Position numbers and translations under genes: made by a program. Source: Acanthosoma haemorrhoidale (taxonomy: Eukaryota; Arthropoda; Insecta; Hemiptera; Acanthosomatidae). Taken from it: a DNA stretch of 64,000 nt. Shown in pieces: positions 32,294-43,930 of the stretch (positions are counted from its first letter, which is position 1; every line of letters starts with the position of its first letter). Under the pieces are notes generated by a model, which saw only the letters and a list, made by a program, of their open reading frames with translations, was not told the origin of the DNA and searched no databases. Location of the stretch: assembly GCA_930367205.1 (NCBI GenBank), contig OV884009.1:116387454-116451453 (forward strand), written 5' to 3'.

Positions 32294-34022
32294 CAGGGCG
32301 TAACATAAATGATGTCCGAAACTTAAGGGAGTGACAGTAGACATCAAATGGAACAGGAAAGATCATCTGGGCTATACCGTTTTTGTGTTTTTTAAAGATG
32401 TAACGTTTTTAGTTGAATATGAAGCTATAACTAAAAATCTGTTTAAGTTAAATAATTCCCAATCGCAGCATCGTAAAATAGACATTTTTGGGGAAACAAA
32501 AGTAGGATTTGTCTTTATACAACTATTTGAAGGGGCTTTCAAGCGGCTCAATTATGAAAACTTCTGTTTTTTGTAAAATCATGGATTATTTGTGATTTTT
32601 TAAATCATTCTCCTACTGGACTATAATCATAACCCTTCTGGATTATCCCCACTTATAGAAAAACTTCCTTGTTTAATAAACTCCATGGTCATTAGGTTGG
32701 GTTATGTTACGGAATAAAGTACCTACAGCTATGTAAAACTATTATGTGATGTGAAATTCAGTCCCCTTAAAGTGTTTTTAGAAAAAATAATTACAATAAA
32801 TTATTACAAAGCTTTTATTTTTTTCTTACTTGGGATGCACTGTAATGAAATAATTACTAAAATAGACTTTTCTAGTAATTGCACATTTATTTAGCTAATC
32901 ATTAAGTATTCTTTTTCTAATTGGGATATGACTATTGTCGATCCCCATTCCACCTGTCCAGCTTTCGCATTACCAGATAGAAAATCTCGAATAGGTTTTT
33001 GCGATTGATTCATCGGGAATTCATAGGAGAATCCCCGTTTCCATGAAAGAATTTTTTTTTTATAATAAGAGCTTATTATAATTGCATAACAGTTGAAAAA
33101 TTAAAACCACCAATTGCCTCAACCATTTTCATGAAAATGTAAATTGGGTGATCGTATGGAAAATAAATGTGGACGTATCAGGGTTAATGAGAAATGAAAT
33201 TATTCAACAGGTTTTTAATGTTAAGTAATCTTTTTCAGAGGAATGAATGATTCCCCCTCAAAAAACTTAAATAGATTTTAATCCTTGTGACAAAAAGGAG
33301 TATATCATACGAACAAACCAACTGGTTTCGGCTGCGTGGCTTAACAGGCATTTTGGGGACTGGGTGATAGGGAGGGATGGACCAGTGAGCTCCGGACTTA
33401 ACACCTCTCTCGGCTTTTATGTCTGGGGGAAGTTAAAGACAATGGTCCTTGTACTACCCAATGCCGTGACGAGTGTGGAGGGCACATTGAAAATTTTCAT
33501 TAAAATACATCTTATGTTATCATTATCAGGAACATTTGGTATTATTATTAAATTTTATTACTTTAAGTCAATTTATTTGAGAAATTTCATTATTTTTTAT
33601 AGGAGAATTTCATTTTTTAAAACCAAATGAAACATTTTATTTCGCATATTGTTTTATTAATAAAAGTGTATTTTAGTAATTAATTTATTACGATACTTCC
33701 CAGGTCACAGGAAAACAAAAAATCATTGTAATAATTTTTGGTGAAAAATATGAGTGTCTATGTTTAGAGTTTGGCGGGATGGTAAGGCCTCGAGGGTGCA
33801 GCCTTCCCCTACTCAAGTAGTCCCTCTATTAACTCAATATCTCTCGCATTCGAACAAACGTTACTAAATAGTTTTTTTAATAATCACTTCCTATTCAAGA
33901 TAAAAGGTGACAACCTTTGTCCTTTTGTGTTAGGACTGGACCATAGTCCAAATGAATATTTCTGTTGCATTTGAGATCTGCTACCACTCCCTGAAGTTCC
34001 GGACATCATTTACGCTGCGCCA
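32294..34022 (+). mobile_element. DNA transposon with inverted ends, decayed (IS630/Tc1-mariner type)
   Basis: The left end (from 32294, CGTAACATAAATGATGTCCG...) and the reverse complement of the right end (down from 34022, CAGCGTAAATGATGTCCG...) match over about 60 bp and continue more weakly for 40 bp inward. Inside, 33335-33510 encodes a decayed DDE transposase C-terminus (WLNRHFGDWVIGRDGPV, then FYVWGKLKTMV), as in arthropod IS630/mariner-type proteins. The 81-codon frame at 32331-32576 is unassigned. Confidence 0.55.
33335..33510 (+). pseudogene. Transposase C-terminal fragment
   Basis: FGDWVIGRDGPV and GFYVWGKLKTMVLVLPNAV follow the order of the WIGRxGPxxWPxRSPDLTPLDFFLWGxxK signature. 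The SPDLTPLD core has decayed to SSGLNTSLG. Only the end of the enzyme is left. Confidence 0.6.
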
Positions 34023-36800
34023 TGTTTAGTCGGAAAAATAGTCTTTGTTAAAATAAAAATTACGGCAAAACATGCAAACGAAACTCCCTGCCTAAGCTAT
34101 TTCAAGTAAGCACGGTTCTAATGATTTGTAGAATCCTTTCAAAGAGACAGTAAATTCATATTATTGAAGAGGGCCGATTCCATAGTACTGTTTTATCGCC
34201 TTGTAAATCTTCTATTAGACAGACAGACTAAGTCCACGATAAATCCTGCTATTCACTGACCGTGTGAACTAAAGACTTGAGTTTAGTCAACATCGAAAAT
34301 AAATTATAATTATTATATAAAGTATTGATATAGACAAAACACCCTATTAATATAGCTCTTATTGAAACAACAAGTTGTATTAAATCAGATTTAACAAGGG
34401 TGGTTTAAATGAAAATTATGTCGGTGATACTAAGAAGAAATACATTCTAGCCGTGTCCGAACAAGTTTGTTTTTTAATTATTTTTTGTTTTTACTTACTT
34501 TACTTGAAGCCTCTCCTACTTATTTCAAATTTTCGATGAACTATGCTCATATTCAATACAATCCAGCATATTTGTTTTCATATTCTACCGTAAACAATCA
34601 AACCGGATGATCAAGTCTGATGTCCTTGTACGTTACAGGGCCAAGACAAAAATCATGTTCCAAAAGTGAAGTTAGTTTATAAATTATTATATAGTCTAGT
34701 TGTCCATCCCATGGCACATCATTTCTTCATGAGAGGATATTAATGACACCAATGTCCTAATTAATAGAGAATACAGTTCTTATGATTTTAAAGCTATGAT
34801 TAATTTTAAGAACACAGTGTCCTAAGTCCCGAGGTTTCAAATGATGTGTGTACACGACAGTCAATTTTGTTCACCAATACGTTTATGATTTTGCGTAAAT
34901 TAAAAATTTAAATTTATGGAAAAGTTTTAGCAGTTAGGAGGTACTTTGGTGTCAGGAGCTAGAGGTCATTTTTTAAATGTTATTTTATGAACTCTTGTTT
35001 GTTAGCTATGAAACTTGATTTTCCTTAATTTAATTCAACTGTTTCTCTCATTCCAGTCAATTTTAAATTACTTGTGAGATTAGTGCACTTTGAATGAAAA
35101 TTGAAGAGAATTTAAGCGCAAACAACATTTTTTGGAAAAGTTGTATAAACTGTCAAAAACTGGATCAACTTGTGTTGGCCGTGTTTAACATCATTTTTAT
35201 ATAATTGTACTTGGACTTATTTATAAATATAAAATATGCGATTTCAGAGACAACAGTGCTATTAATAATATTATATTGGCAATTAAAGTAAAACAAACAA
35301 TTAGTTTTCCGTCAGTTAACTGAACTACCTAACAATCGGTTATGAGAAAAAATCAGACAAAATTGAAAATGATGAATACAACAATTAACTTTAGCACATG
35401 GAGTCGGGGGGAAAAAACTCTCGTGTTTTCCCTAGCCTTACTCTTGCCCTTAGATAATTTTTCCACTGAACAAGCTCGCTGCAGAACTACCGCAAATGTT
35501 TACGCGACAGTAATTGATTAAATATCGAATTAAATTAGATAAAATAACATTTACTAACTCTTCCAATTAAATTGTAAAATTATTTAATCTACATAGTGTT
35601 CATCATGTCTAGCTTGCTTTCAAATGTTCAATTAAATTAAATGGACTGCACGTCTCCTTGTTCAGATAAATGATATGACCTATGGCATGAACACGGTCAT
35701 TTAAATTGCAACAAAACGTAAGAACATATTTCAATGACAAACAATTCACCATGGAGCACAATAGCTTTAAACATGTACATGAAATGAACTTAAGATTTCA
35801 AATGGTGATTTAAACGAAGATTTTTTTTATGCGTCAGGAAAATAATGATTCCATGATAAAAACCAAAGAAATAAGCACTGCCTACTTAAACGGACTCGCC
35901 AACAGGTAACTCGGTAAAACATTGTAAAGTGTCCAACAGACGTCTTTCCCTTCCTTGCCAACTTTTTAATAGTTCCCTCGGTGGAATAAAAGATGGAATG
36001 AATTTTTCATTTTTCTTATTTTGTTTAACTTGAAAAGGTTTCTCAAAGCGAGATAGCTGTCATATTCAGTTAATATTTAAGCGATTGATAAAACAATTTA
36101 AACTGTAGCTAATTCCTGTGCTAGCTGAATAGCAACAGGTGTTATAACTAGCAATAACAGTCATGGCTAAAGGAAAACTGTAATTGTAATCACTCTTTGT
36201 CAAATCTCCTATTGAATAGGGGAAGGAATGTTTGACATACGAAGGAGAAGTTGGTGAGAATAGGATTACCATCGCATATCAAAACTGAACGGAATCTTAA
36301 AATAGAGCTGCCTAGTCCTCTTCATCAATATCCTTTGTGTCTTAAAGCGTGAGACAGCTCTCAGTGTCAATCTCAACCAGTCATCTCAGTTCTTGGTCAA
36401 TACTTCCGCTCATTAGACACGAGATATAGAGATACTCGTATATAGTCACTCCCACCATCATATCCTTGGGTCTCACCACCAAAAATGATGTATCTGATGC
36501 TTCTGGTTGACCTTCATCTTACAAACGTGCCGAAACAAAATAGTCTGCCGTCTTTATTCTTTTTCTTTTTTAGCTCATAAAATTCTCTAAAAAAAAAAAA
36601 AAATTTTTTTTAAAAATGGGCACTTTAAAATTTTCGATTTACTAGTTAATTAGTAAATTTTTATTTTACGGACATTTTTTTATTTTTTTGCTAACATTTT
36701 TTTATTTTGAAAACGTAGGCCGAGGGTGATGAAAAAATGAAACAAACCAGTTTAATCATAATGGGTCTTTTTACAAAAAAAAAACTGAAATAACGTTTTT
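34023..36800. other. AT-rich DNA, nothing recognised
   Basis: No open frame above 70 codons and no repeat that I could match. A poly-A/poly-T stretch lies at 36590-36700. Confidence 0.5.
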
Positions 36801-36829
36801 TTCTTTATTTCTTATTTTTAATAATGAGT

Positions 36830-37250
36830 ATATCTTTTTGTTGCCTTGATAACTTCCTCCAGTCTTCTTAGCGCACTTCTAACTATGTCGGTGACTACGT
36901 CTAGATGAATTTACCACTAAAACCATTTTTAATTCGAGTAATGTGTTGAAAGGGGTGTTTATGCATCTTACACGTCCGTCAAGCCCCATCTCAAAAACTC
37001 TCGACAGGGTTTACAACAGGGCTACCAGCTGGTGGTCTTAGACTTTGAATACCAACTTCCTGAAGATACGCCACTACGCATCCCGAGATACGTGATCTAG
37101 CTTTATCGTTCATTAAACGATAATTGTCATTATCGGTGAAAGTGCGTATGGCATCTAAGCAGTGATACTCTATTAAAAAGGTGAAGTTCTGTTTTGCATC
37201 TAAAATAATCTCTCACCACACTATCACTGAGCAACCACCGAATTAAATCC
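36830..37250 (-). pseudogene. Tc1-like transposase remnant
   Basis: The minus strand from about 37120 to 36840 reads LMNDKARSRISGCVVAYLQE, then VGIQSLRPPAGSPVVNPVES. This matches the order of the Tc1 signature (DNARxHxA...GIxxLxWPAxSPDLNPIE) with several key residues replaced (D to N/K, D to V). Stops follow. I did not find its terminal repeats. Confidence 0.65.
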
Positions 37251-37442
37251 TTTTTGGAAATACTGCCAGGTGCCCTGTGCTCTCTAGGCCTTCAATAAAC
37301 TTTATTATTAAACAATTTATTAAGATAAAATTACTATCTGCCTTTTATTAAGCAATGAGTAATTGAGATAAGTGTCATCATTCATACCAATTATTAGAGA
37401 AACTAGCCATTGCCAGGACTCCCACTGTCACTTATTTATAGC

Positions 37443-40138
37443 AAGTCACGAGGCCACTACCGTTTAAGTCTCCAAGGAGGATTATAGGGATGAGTGGCGC
37501 AGTGCAATGACTGTGCTAGGGAATTAGGGTGGTTGGATAGGTTACCATGGAATTTAATGAACTTGGAAGGGATGAGTTCAAGAATATAGGGTATATTCAG
37601 ATCATTGTGAAGGGTTTTGTTGCTGACGTCATAAGGGGCATTTACTATTGTTCTTAGGACTTTTGATTGAAAGGATTGGATGCGCTTGATGTTCGACTTT
37701 TTTGCTGTCCCCCATAGCTTTATTCCGTATGTCCAGATTGGCTTAAGTATAACCTTGTAAATAAGTAGTTTGTTTTCTATTGAGAGGTGGGATGTCCTTC
37801 GAAGTAGTCTGTACAGTTGTCCAAAGCATCTGTTTAGTTCTTGTCTTTTTAGTCTCGTGAGTGGGTTCCATGTCAGTCTTTTGTCGAGATGAAAGCCTAA
37901 ATACCGTACTGTCTCAGACACAGGGAGAGGAATTGAATTTAAAAAGACTGGCGGACAGGACTTGCAGCAGAGCGTAAAGGTAATGTGGGAACATTTTCCT
38001 TCATTGACTTTGATTCGCCATTGGTTGCACCAATACTCGATCTCGTCAAGGTGATTTTGAAGGTTTTGGGATGCTATATTAGGGTCTGGATGGGTTGACA
38101 GGACTGCAGTGTCGTCCGCGAATGTTGCCAAGAAGGTATTGGTAGTAGAGGGGACATCAGCAGTGTATAGATTATAGAGGATGGGACCCAGGACGCTGCC
38201 CTGTGGAACTCCTGCTTTAATGGGATAGTAGTTAGAAATAGTAGTTAGAATATTCCAAACCACAGCGGACTTGGAAGAAACGGTTTGGAAGGTAGAATTG
38301 TAGGATTAGGAATAGGGTTTGCGGTAAAAATCTTTTAAGGTTGTAAAGCAAACCTGCGTGCCAGACCATGTCAAAAGTTTGAACTATGTCCAGAAAGGCA
38401 GCAGTGCAATATTGTTTGGTTTCAAGGGCTGAGGATATGTGATCAACAACGCGAAGGCCTTGTTGAGCTGTGGAATGTCGTTGGCGGAAACCAAACTGAT
38501 GAGTAGGGTAAAGGTTTTTGGATTCAACAATTGGAAGTAGGCGTTTTAATAGGAGTTTTTCAAATATTTTTGAGAGGATAGGGAGTAGGCTAATTGGACG
38601 GTAAGATGAGGCGTCATTGGGTGGTTTGCCGGGTTTGGCGAATAGGACAATAATGGAATGTTTCCAGAGGAGAGGAAAGTGCGTCGTTCGGATAATGCAA
38701 TTATATATATAGGTTAGGAAGATTATGGCTTTAAGAGGAAATTGTTGGAGGATTCGAGGAGTAAGGAGATCATATCCTGGAGATTTTCGGTAAGGTAATT
38801 TTTTCAGAAGATATTTAACCTCAGAGGGGTTAACGACTTTTGGTGGTAGTGAGAGAGGGATAGGTGAAGTGAGAAAATCTTTGACAGTTGGACGGTGATT
38901 ATTGGTTTGAGGAGTAAGATGAGGAGTGAAAGTACGGGAAAGATGCAGTGCAAATTCCTCCGCCCTCTCGCCATCCGAAGCCGCCCAGGACCCATCATCA
39001 CGACGGAGTGGGTGTAAACAGGATGATATTTTAGGATTTTCTTAGTTACATTCCACAGGGAGTTGTCCCTGGTAGACAGGGAGGAGAGATAGGTATTAAA
39101 AGAATCGGAACGGAAGGATGCCAATTGCCGCTTTACAAGCCTGCAGTACTGATTGTACAAGCGATGATCAGCAGGATGTCGGGATCTTTGCCACACTGTT
39201 CTGGAGTGGCGTTTGGATTTGATTAGGACTTTGAGATAATGAGGTAAAGGATTTTGATTGTGAATTTTTAGGTGACGATGGGGTGACGATGCCTCCCAGG
39301 CCGACCTCTGGATCAGAGTAGTGAAGGAATGCACTGCATCATCTAGGTCTTGGGATGTTTTCAGAGGTACTTTGAGGTCTACAGAGTCTGTAAGAATCTG
39401 ATGGAAGTGGTCCCAGTCAACTGGGCCCCTAATAAATGAAGGAGGAGGCAGTTTGTGAATTGGATTTAGGGAAATGGTTAATAATAAGGGGCTATGGTCG
39501 GAGGAGAGGTCATTGAGGCGCTTGAGTGAATAGTTTAGTGTTCCTAAACTATTGCAGAAAAAAAAGTCAAGGAGATCTGGATTTCGGTTGGGGTCTGATG
39601 GCCAATAGGTAGCTGTGTCGGGAGAGATAGTGGAGCAAAGTCGCCGTGTGAGTGCAGACAGCAAAGCACGTCCTCGTGTATTTGTCGATCTTGAGCCCCA
39701 GTGCTGGTGCTTGGCGTTAAAGTCCCCATCCACAAGGAAACGATGCCCGATGGAGTCTAGAAAGGAGATGAATTGGGAATCGGAAATGGATTTATTGGGA
39801 GGGCAGTACACTGATGCTAGAGTAAGGGGAAAAGTGAGGGTGGTGATTGACACTGCAGTGGATTGAAGGAAATCATGTGCTACCAAAGGAACTATGTGAT
39901 GGGATACGGTGTTATGGACAATGACAGCGGTACCTGCATGAGCTCTTCCATCTGGGTGATCAGTTCGATAAGTCTGGTACTGTCGAACGGTAAATGGTCG
40001 TTTACTTGTAAGACTTGTTTCAGTAATAAGAGCTACATCGATGTTTTTGTCATGGAGTAATGCTGTCAGTTCGTTAGTGTGGGTGCGAACACCATTTACA
40101 TTCCAAAGGAGAATGGATAAGGAGTCGGAAGGATCCAC
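37443..40138 (-). pseudogene. ORF2 of the broken jockey-clade LINE: endonuclease and reverse transcriptase
   Basis: It starts at GTG right after a TAA (ccaTAAGTGGATCC). The endonuclease is readable to about 39000 (ILLWNVNGV, GDFNAKHQHWGS, SDHSPLLL). Near 38990 the frame shifts, and the central RT is broken by further shifts. From 38263 a frame with GVPQGSVLGPILYNLYTADV, the FADDTAV catalytic box and the C-terminal domain runs to 37457. Confidence 0.88.
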
Positions 40139-40143
40139 TTATG

Positions 40144-41457
40144 GATTTGGTTTAACGGGGATAAGGTAGGAGACATGATTTGTTAGAAGGGAAATAAGAG
40201 GGGTAATTAGGGTTCTGAACTCTGTTAGGAATGAGGTTAAGAGGCTGGTGAGATCTGAAGAGCTTGAAGGGGGCGGGATATGCGAGATGTGTGGTTAAGG
40301 ATGGGATTTAGTTTGCTGGTTACTGGGATGAACGGAGTGCTGGGGAAGAAGAACTTGCGGAGGAGGAGTAGGCAATGCCTGTGACTGCTCTCTGTTCCGA
40401 ACTGCGTCAGCAAAAGATACTGAAGGCTTCAAACTTCTGGCGGGGGCGCTTCTTGGGCTACCTGTGGCTGGCGTTTCTTCTTCTGGGCGACGGCGTTGTT
40501 CGCTTCTGGACTTCAGAATTCTATAGGCCTCACAGCCTTTATAGTATGCCGGGTGGCCTTGCTGACAGAGCACGCATACAGCAGGTGATTTTAGGGGCTT
40601 CTTGCACAATTCGCTTTTGTGCTGCCCACTGCACTTTACACACCTGGGAGGGTGGTAGCAGTATGATTAGGTGTGCCCATATGCCTGACAATTATGGCAT
40701 TGTACTATATCGCGTTTCGGGTAAGGCTTTTTCGACCTGTACTCTTGTGTAATACAAGTGGGTGACCTCATAGATTTTTTCCACTCCAGGTGTTCGCTCT
40801 AGTTCCACAAAGAATAAGGGCAGTGGTATCTTGGTGCTTGCATTATTTTCTTTTCTTTCCTCACGGAGCACATTGGTAATTTGGTGAACCTTGTATCCTA
40901 GGCTTAATAGCTCCTTCTCTATCTCGTCCGCTGGTGTAGTGGGATGCAGGTTTCTAATCACTACCCGCAGCGATCTTTCTTGCTTTAATTGGTATGTGTG
41001 AAAATCGGCCTTAGTTTCTTCTAAGTATTTAATTATTGTTCGGTAGGTTTCGGGAGTGTCCGGAGATACTTTTGTGTCCCGGGACCGATTGAGGCAAGTG
41101 TATTTTCCTGTACCTACAATTTTATTTAGTTGGGTGCATAGTAATTTAAAATTACTGATGTTACGTATGAATATTGCTGGTGGCTTGGGCTGTGTGGTGG
41201 GTGTTTGTGTAGAGTCCATTTCCTCTATTTCGATATTTTTCAAAACCTCGTAACTATTGGGCGTGAAAAACGGAGCTCATGAGTGGTTGTTGCTGTTTGT
41301 TTTGATGTGCTAGGTAGTGATGGTAGTTCCTCCATAGAGCTGCTGGGAGCTGAAGAGTTTTCAGGGGCTATATTTCGGTTAGATCGCCGCGGCTTACGTT
41401 TGACCGGTGACGGAGTGGGGGTAGGTCCCAACGACCTTGTACGTTTTTTTTTCTGCT
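40144..41457 (-). pseudogene. ORF1 of the broken jockey-clade LINE
   Basis: Pieces at 41431-41240 (KRKPRRSNRN start), 41243-40692 (PRE_C2HC-type domain, IFIRNISNFKLLCTQL) and 40609-40295 (CVLCQQGHPAYYKGC knuckle, Pro/Ser-rich tail) lie in different frames. Unlike the copy at 53316 it keeps the third zinc knuckle. ORF1 normally binds the LINE RNA. Confidence 0.82.
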
Positions 41458-42049
41458 GACATTAACTGCTTACATTCACATTAACGCATGTTTCATTCAC
41501 GAGTCACGGGTCTTGGCTCTGAGCCACCAGAAGCGGCTCAGAGATTATAATTGCGTGACGTTAGTGAACGATCCGAATGGCGCTATGACAAATGCTTCCC
41601 AAAATGGTGGACTTCTCGGTCCGATTTCACTTTCACTTTTGTTCTATGCAAATGTAATAAGCGATTTACTTTAAACTTTAAGACATCCGCATGAACCATT
41701 GAAAGTGGAACGGAACTCGTCGGGCAGCAATACATTTTCACTTTCGTTCCAATAACGGGATTTCCGATCATATACGGTGAGCACTGGTTCGGTTGCTGCC
41801 GGAGTCGGCCTTTACCTTTCATAGGGTAAGCATCTTGTCCAATTCTGTGTGTGGTTAGTTGTGTGTAGTAGTGCAATTCGATAGTTTTATGGGCGTTATA
41901 GTGATTAAGTAAGTGATAGACTGCGTAGGAAAAGTCGCAACACCAGACTGTGCTGTATTCACAACTCCTTCGTAACTCCTTATTCGTAGCGCGGGACTGG
42001 GAAGAAGGGTAGCTGGGCTCTTTTTTTTCCTATCCCAACCCTGACAGAG

Positions 42050-43930
42050 GTGACATTACTCTGGGCTCACGTATCTCGGGTCTTTTCCACTGGCATTGTG
42101 CCACCCCTTCTCCACAAGAAGATGAATAGTAGTGACGGAGTGCCAGTATCGGTGACTAGGGATGTCAGTGGGAAGGGGCCTGGTGGTGGAGACCCCCTAT
42201 ACCTAGACTTCCTCACATCAACTACAACACCCGGAACAGCCTAGGTCTCCGCTGACATACGGGTCATGAAAATCAACCAAAGCATCATAAAGCACGGAAT
42301 AGATGACTTGATAGAAGACATAAAAAAAGTTTGTAGCAGAAATACAAAGTTAAATAAAAATATGAGTTAAGTTAAATAAATAAAACGTTTGTCCGAACAC
42401 CAGGGCAATCGCAGCATATTCCAATCACTGCAGTAGAAGAAGCAGCCAGAGCCATTATGAAACACGATGCTTTCCTTTAGAACATATCAACGAAGGTGGA
42501 AGGTGTGGTGACCACAGTGGTTATGCACCAGGTCCCAACATCCCTAGAAGTCCCACGTTAAACAACTCCAAAGTCCCTAGAGGAGCAGAGAGATGGGGGA
42601 AGTTCAAAGACAGATCCACCCCCGAAAAGGGGGATCAATCAGGCTTCAAGCCCAGTAGCAGGACCAGCCAGTAGTGACTTCTGTCGCCCAGCGCCCATAC
42701 TGTCCGAGGCACTGGGGACTGATGAAAACAAGGATGGCTACATAATTAGGAGCAGGAAAATGGAAAAATAAAAATAAGGGCCCAGCATCCACAAAAACCA
42801 ATGGAGCTTGCATCCAAACTGCCTTTGGCTAGAAAGCACCCGGGAACCCCTGACCGAGTGCATGTCCCCGTAGAGGGTAACCAGGAATATGTAATGAAAA
42901 TATTTCCACCGAAGGACCCCAGTAAGGCCTCCAGGATCCTGAGAAGAACAAAGTAGGGGGGGGATCGTAGTCCTGATCAAAGAGCTGCCGCGATGAAGCC
43001 CTTTTCAGTATGAGTTCTGCGCGGGACCAGGTTTACACGAGCTGGGTAGTTGAGGTCATCCCAGCATGAGGTTCGCTCTCATCGATGCTACTGATGCTAA
43101 GCTGGTAGGTTTGCACAGGATAGTAGTTTGGGACTACATCGACCTGCCTAACTGCTCCAATTGCCAGGAATATGAGTACTCAAAGGGCACATGCACGAAA
43201 AAGCAGAAAATGTGCAGGTGGTGTGGCGAGAAGGGGCCCGAAGAAGAAAGAGAGCCTGATGTTCGCCAACTGTGAGAGCGAAGGGTGCCCTAAGGAGAAG
43301 CAGCTGCACCAGGCAGGTTCCACAGTGTGCCACATATATTACAAGGCCCTTTGTCGAGGCCATCATGAAGAGTACCCGATATGAATAGGCTCAGAGTCTA
43401 ACAAATCAACGTGGTGATGAGTTGGGTGGTTGCTGCGGAGCTGTCGACACTCACCATTAAGTACGATATCATGTTGATTCAGGACCAATACTGTCTTAAG
43501 AATAAGGTTTCTGGTCTAGGGTCAACAGTCAAGACTAGTATCTGTGGGCAGTGGAGCAAGGAGGCCCAGGACAGCGATAGAAATCTGTAATCCCACGGAT
43601 GGTCATCAGAGGAGAGTCATACGAGGTGCAGGAACCTGTGGAGCGAGGATGTCTCTAGGGGTCAGTATTGGGGCCTGCCCTTTGGAAGCTCGTATTTAAC
43701 AATGTTCTTGTGACCCTTAATGACCATGGACTACCTACAGTAGACTATGTGCATGATCTGAAGACAAAGTGCGTCGTACTCCCGAGCTAAGGTCGCGAGA
43801 AGTGCATGTGCTTGTACTTCCCTTATGGAAGAGCGGTGTACATCCAGAAAAATAATCATGGGTGTGGAGAAGACGACAGCCACCCTGGTGAGAGGGAAAA
43901 TGTCAGAAGGTGGTCTTTATATTCGCCTGG
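42050..43930 (+). pseudogene. R1-clade LINE remnant, ORF1 to RT with a large deletion
   Basis: A decayed ORF1 runs to about 43385, with CSNCQEYEYSKGTC and CRWCGEKG as zinc-knuckle remains. Then endonuclease N-terminal text appears (QINVVMS, KYDIMLIQDQYCLKNKVSGLG, about 43410-43540). This jumps directly to the RT motif GSVLGPALWKLVFNNVL (43650-43700) and on to TTATLVR-like text near 43890, so most of the endonuclease and the first half of RT are deleted. R1-clade elements usually insert in rDNA, but many relatives do not; no rDNA is seen here. Confidence 0.65.

Larger units (their letters stand above)
37300..41460 (-). mobile_element. Jockey-clade LINE, broken copy
   Basis: The minus strand carries ORF1, ORF2 and a 3' UTR homologous to the intact copy at 52922-57481, roughly nine in ten bases alike by eye. 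The 3' end is near 37300 (GTAATTTTATCTTAATAAATTG on minus). The leader upstream of ORF1 (above 41460) does not match the other copy, so I cannot place the 5' end. Confidence 0.88.

Noticed and set aside
39615..40060. Plus-strand frames opposite the LINE endonuclease (also 54883-55134 on minus)
   Set aside because: They are mirror frames of the endonuclease conserved between copies only because ORF2 is conserved.
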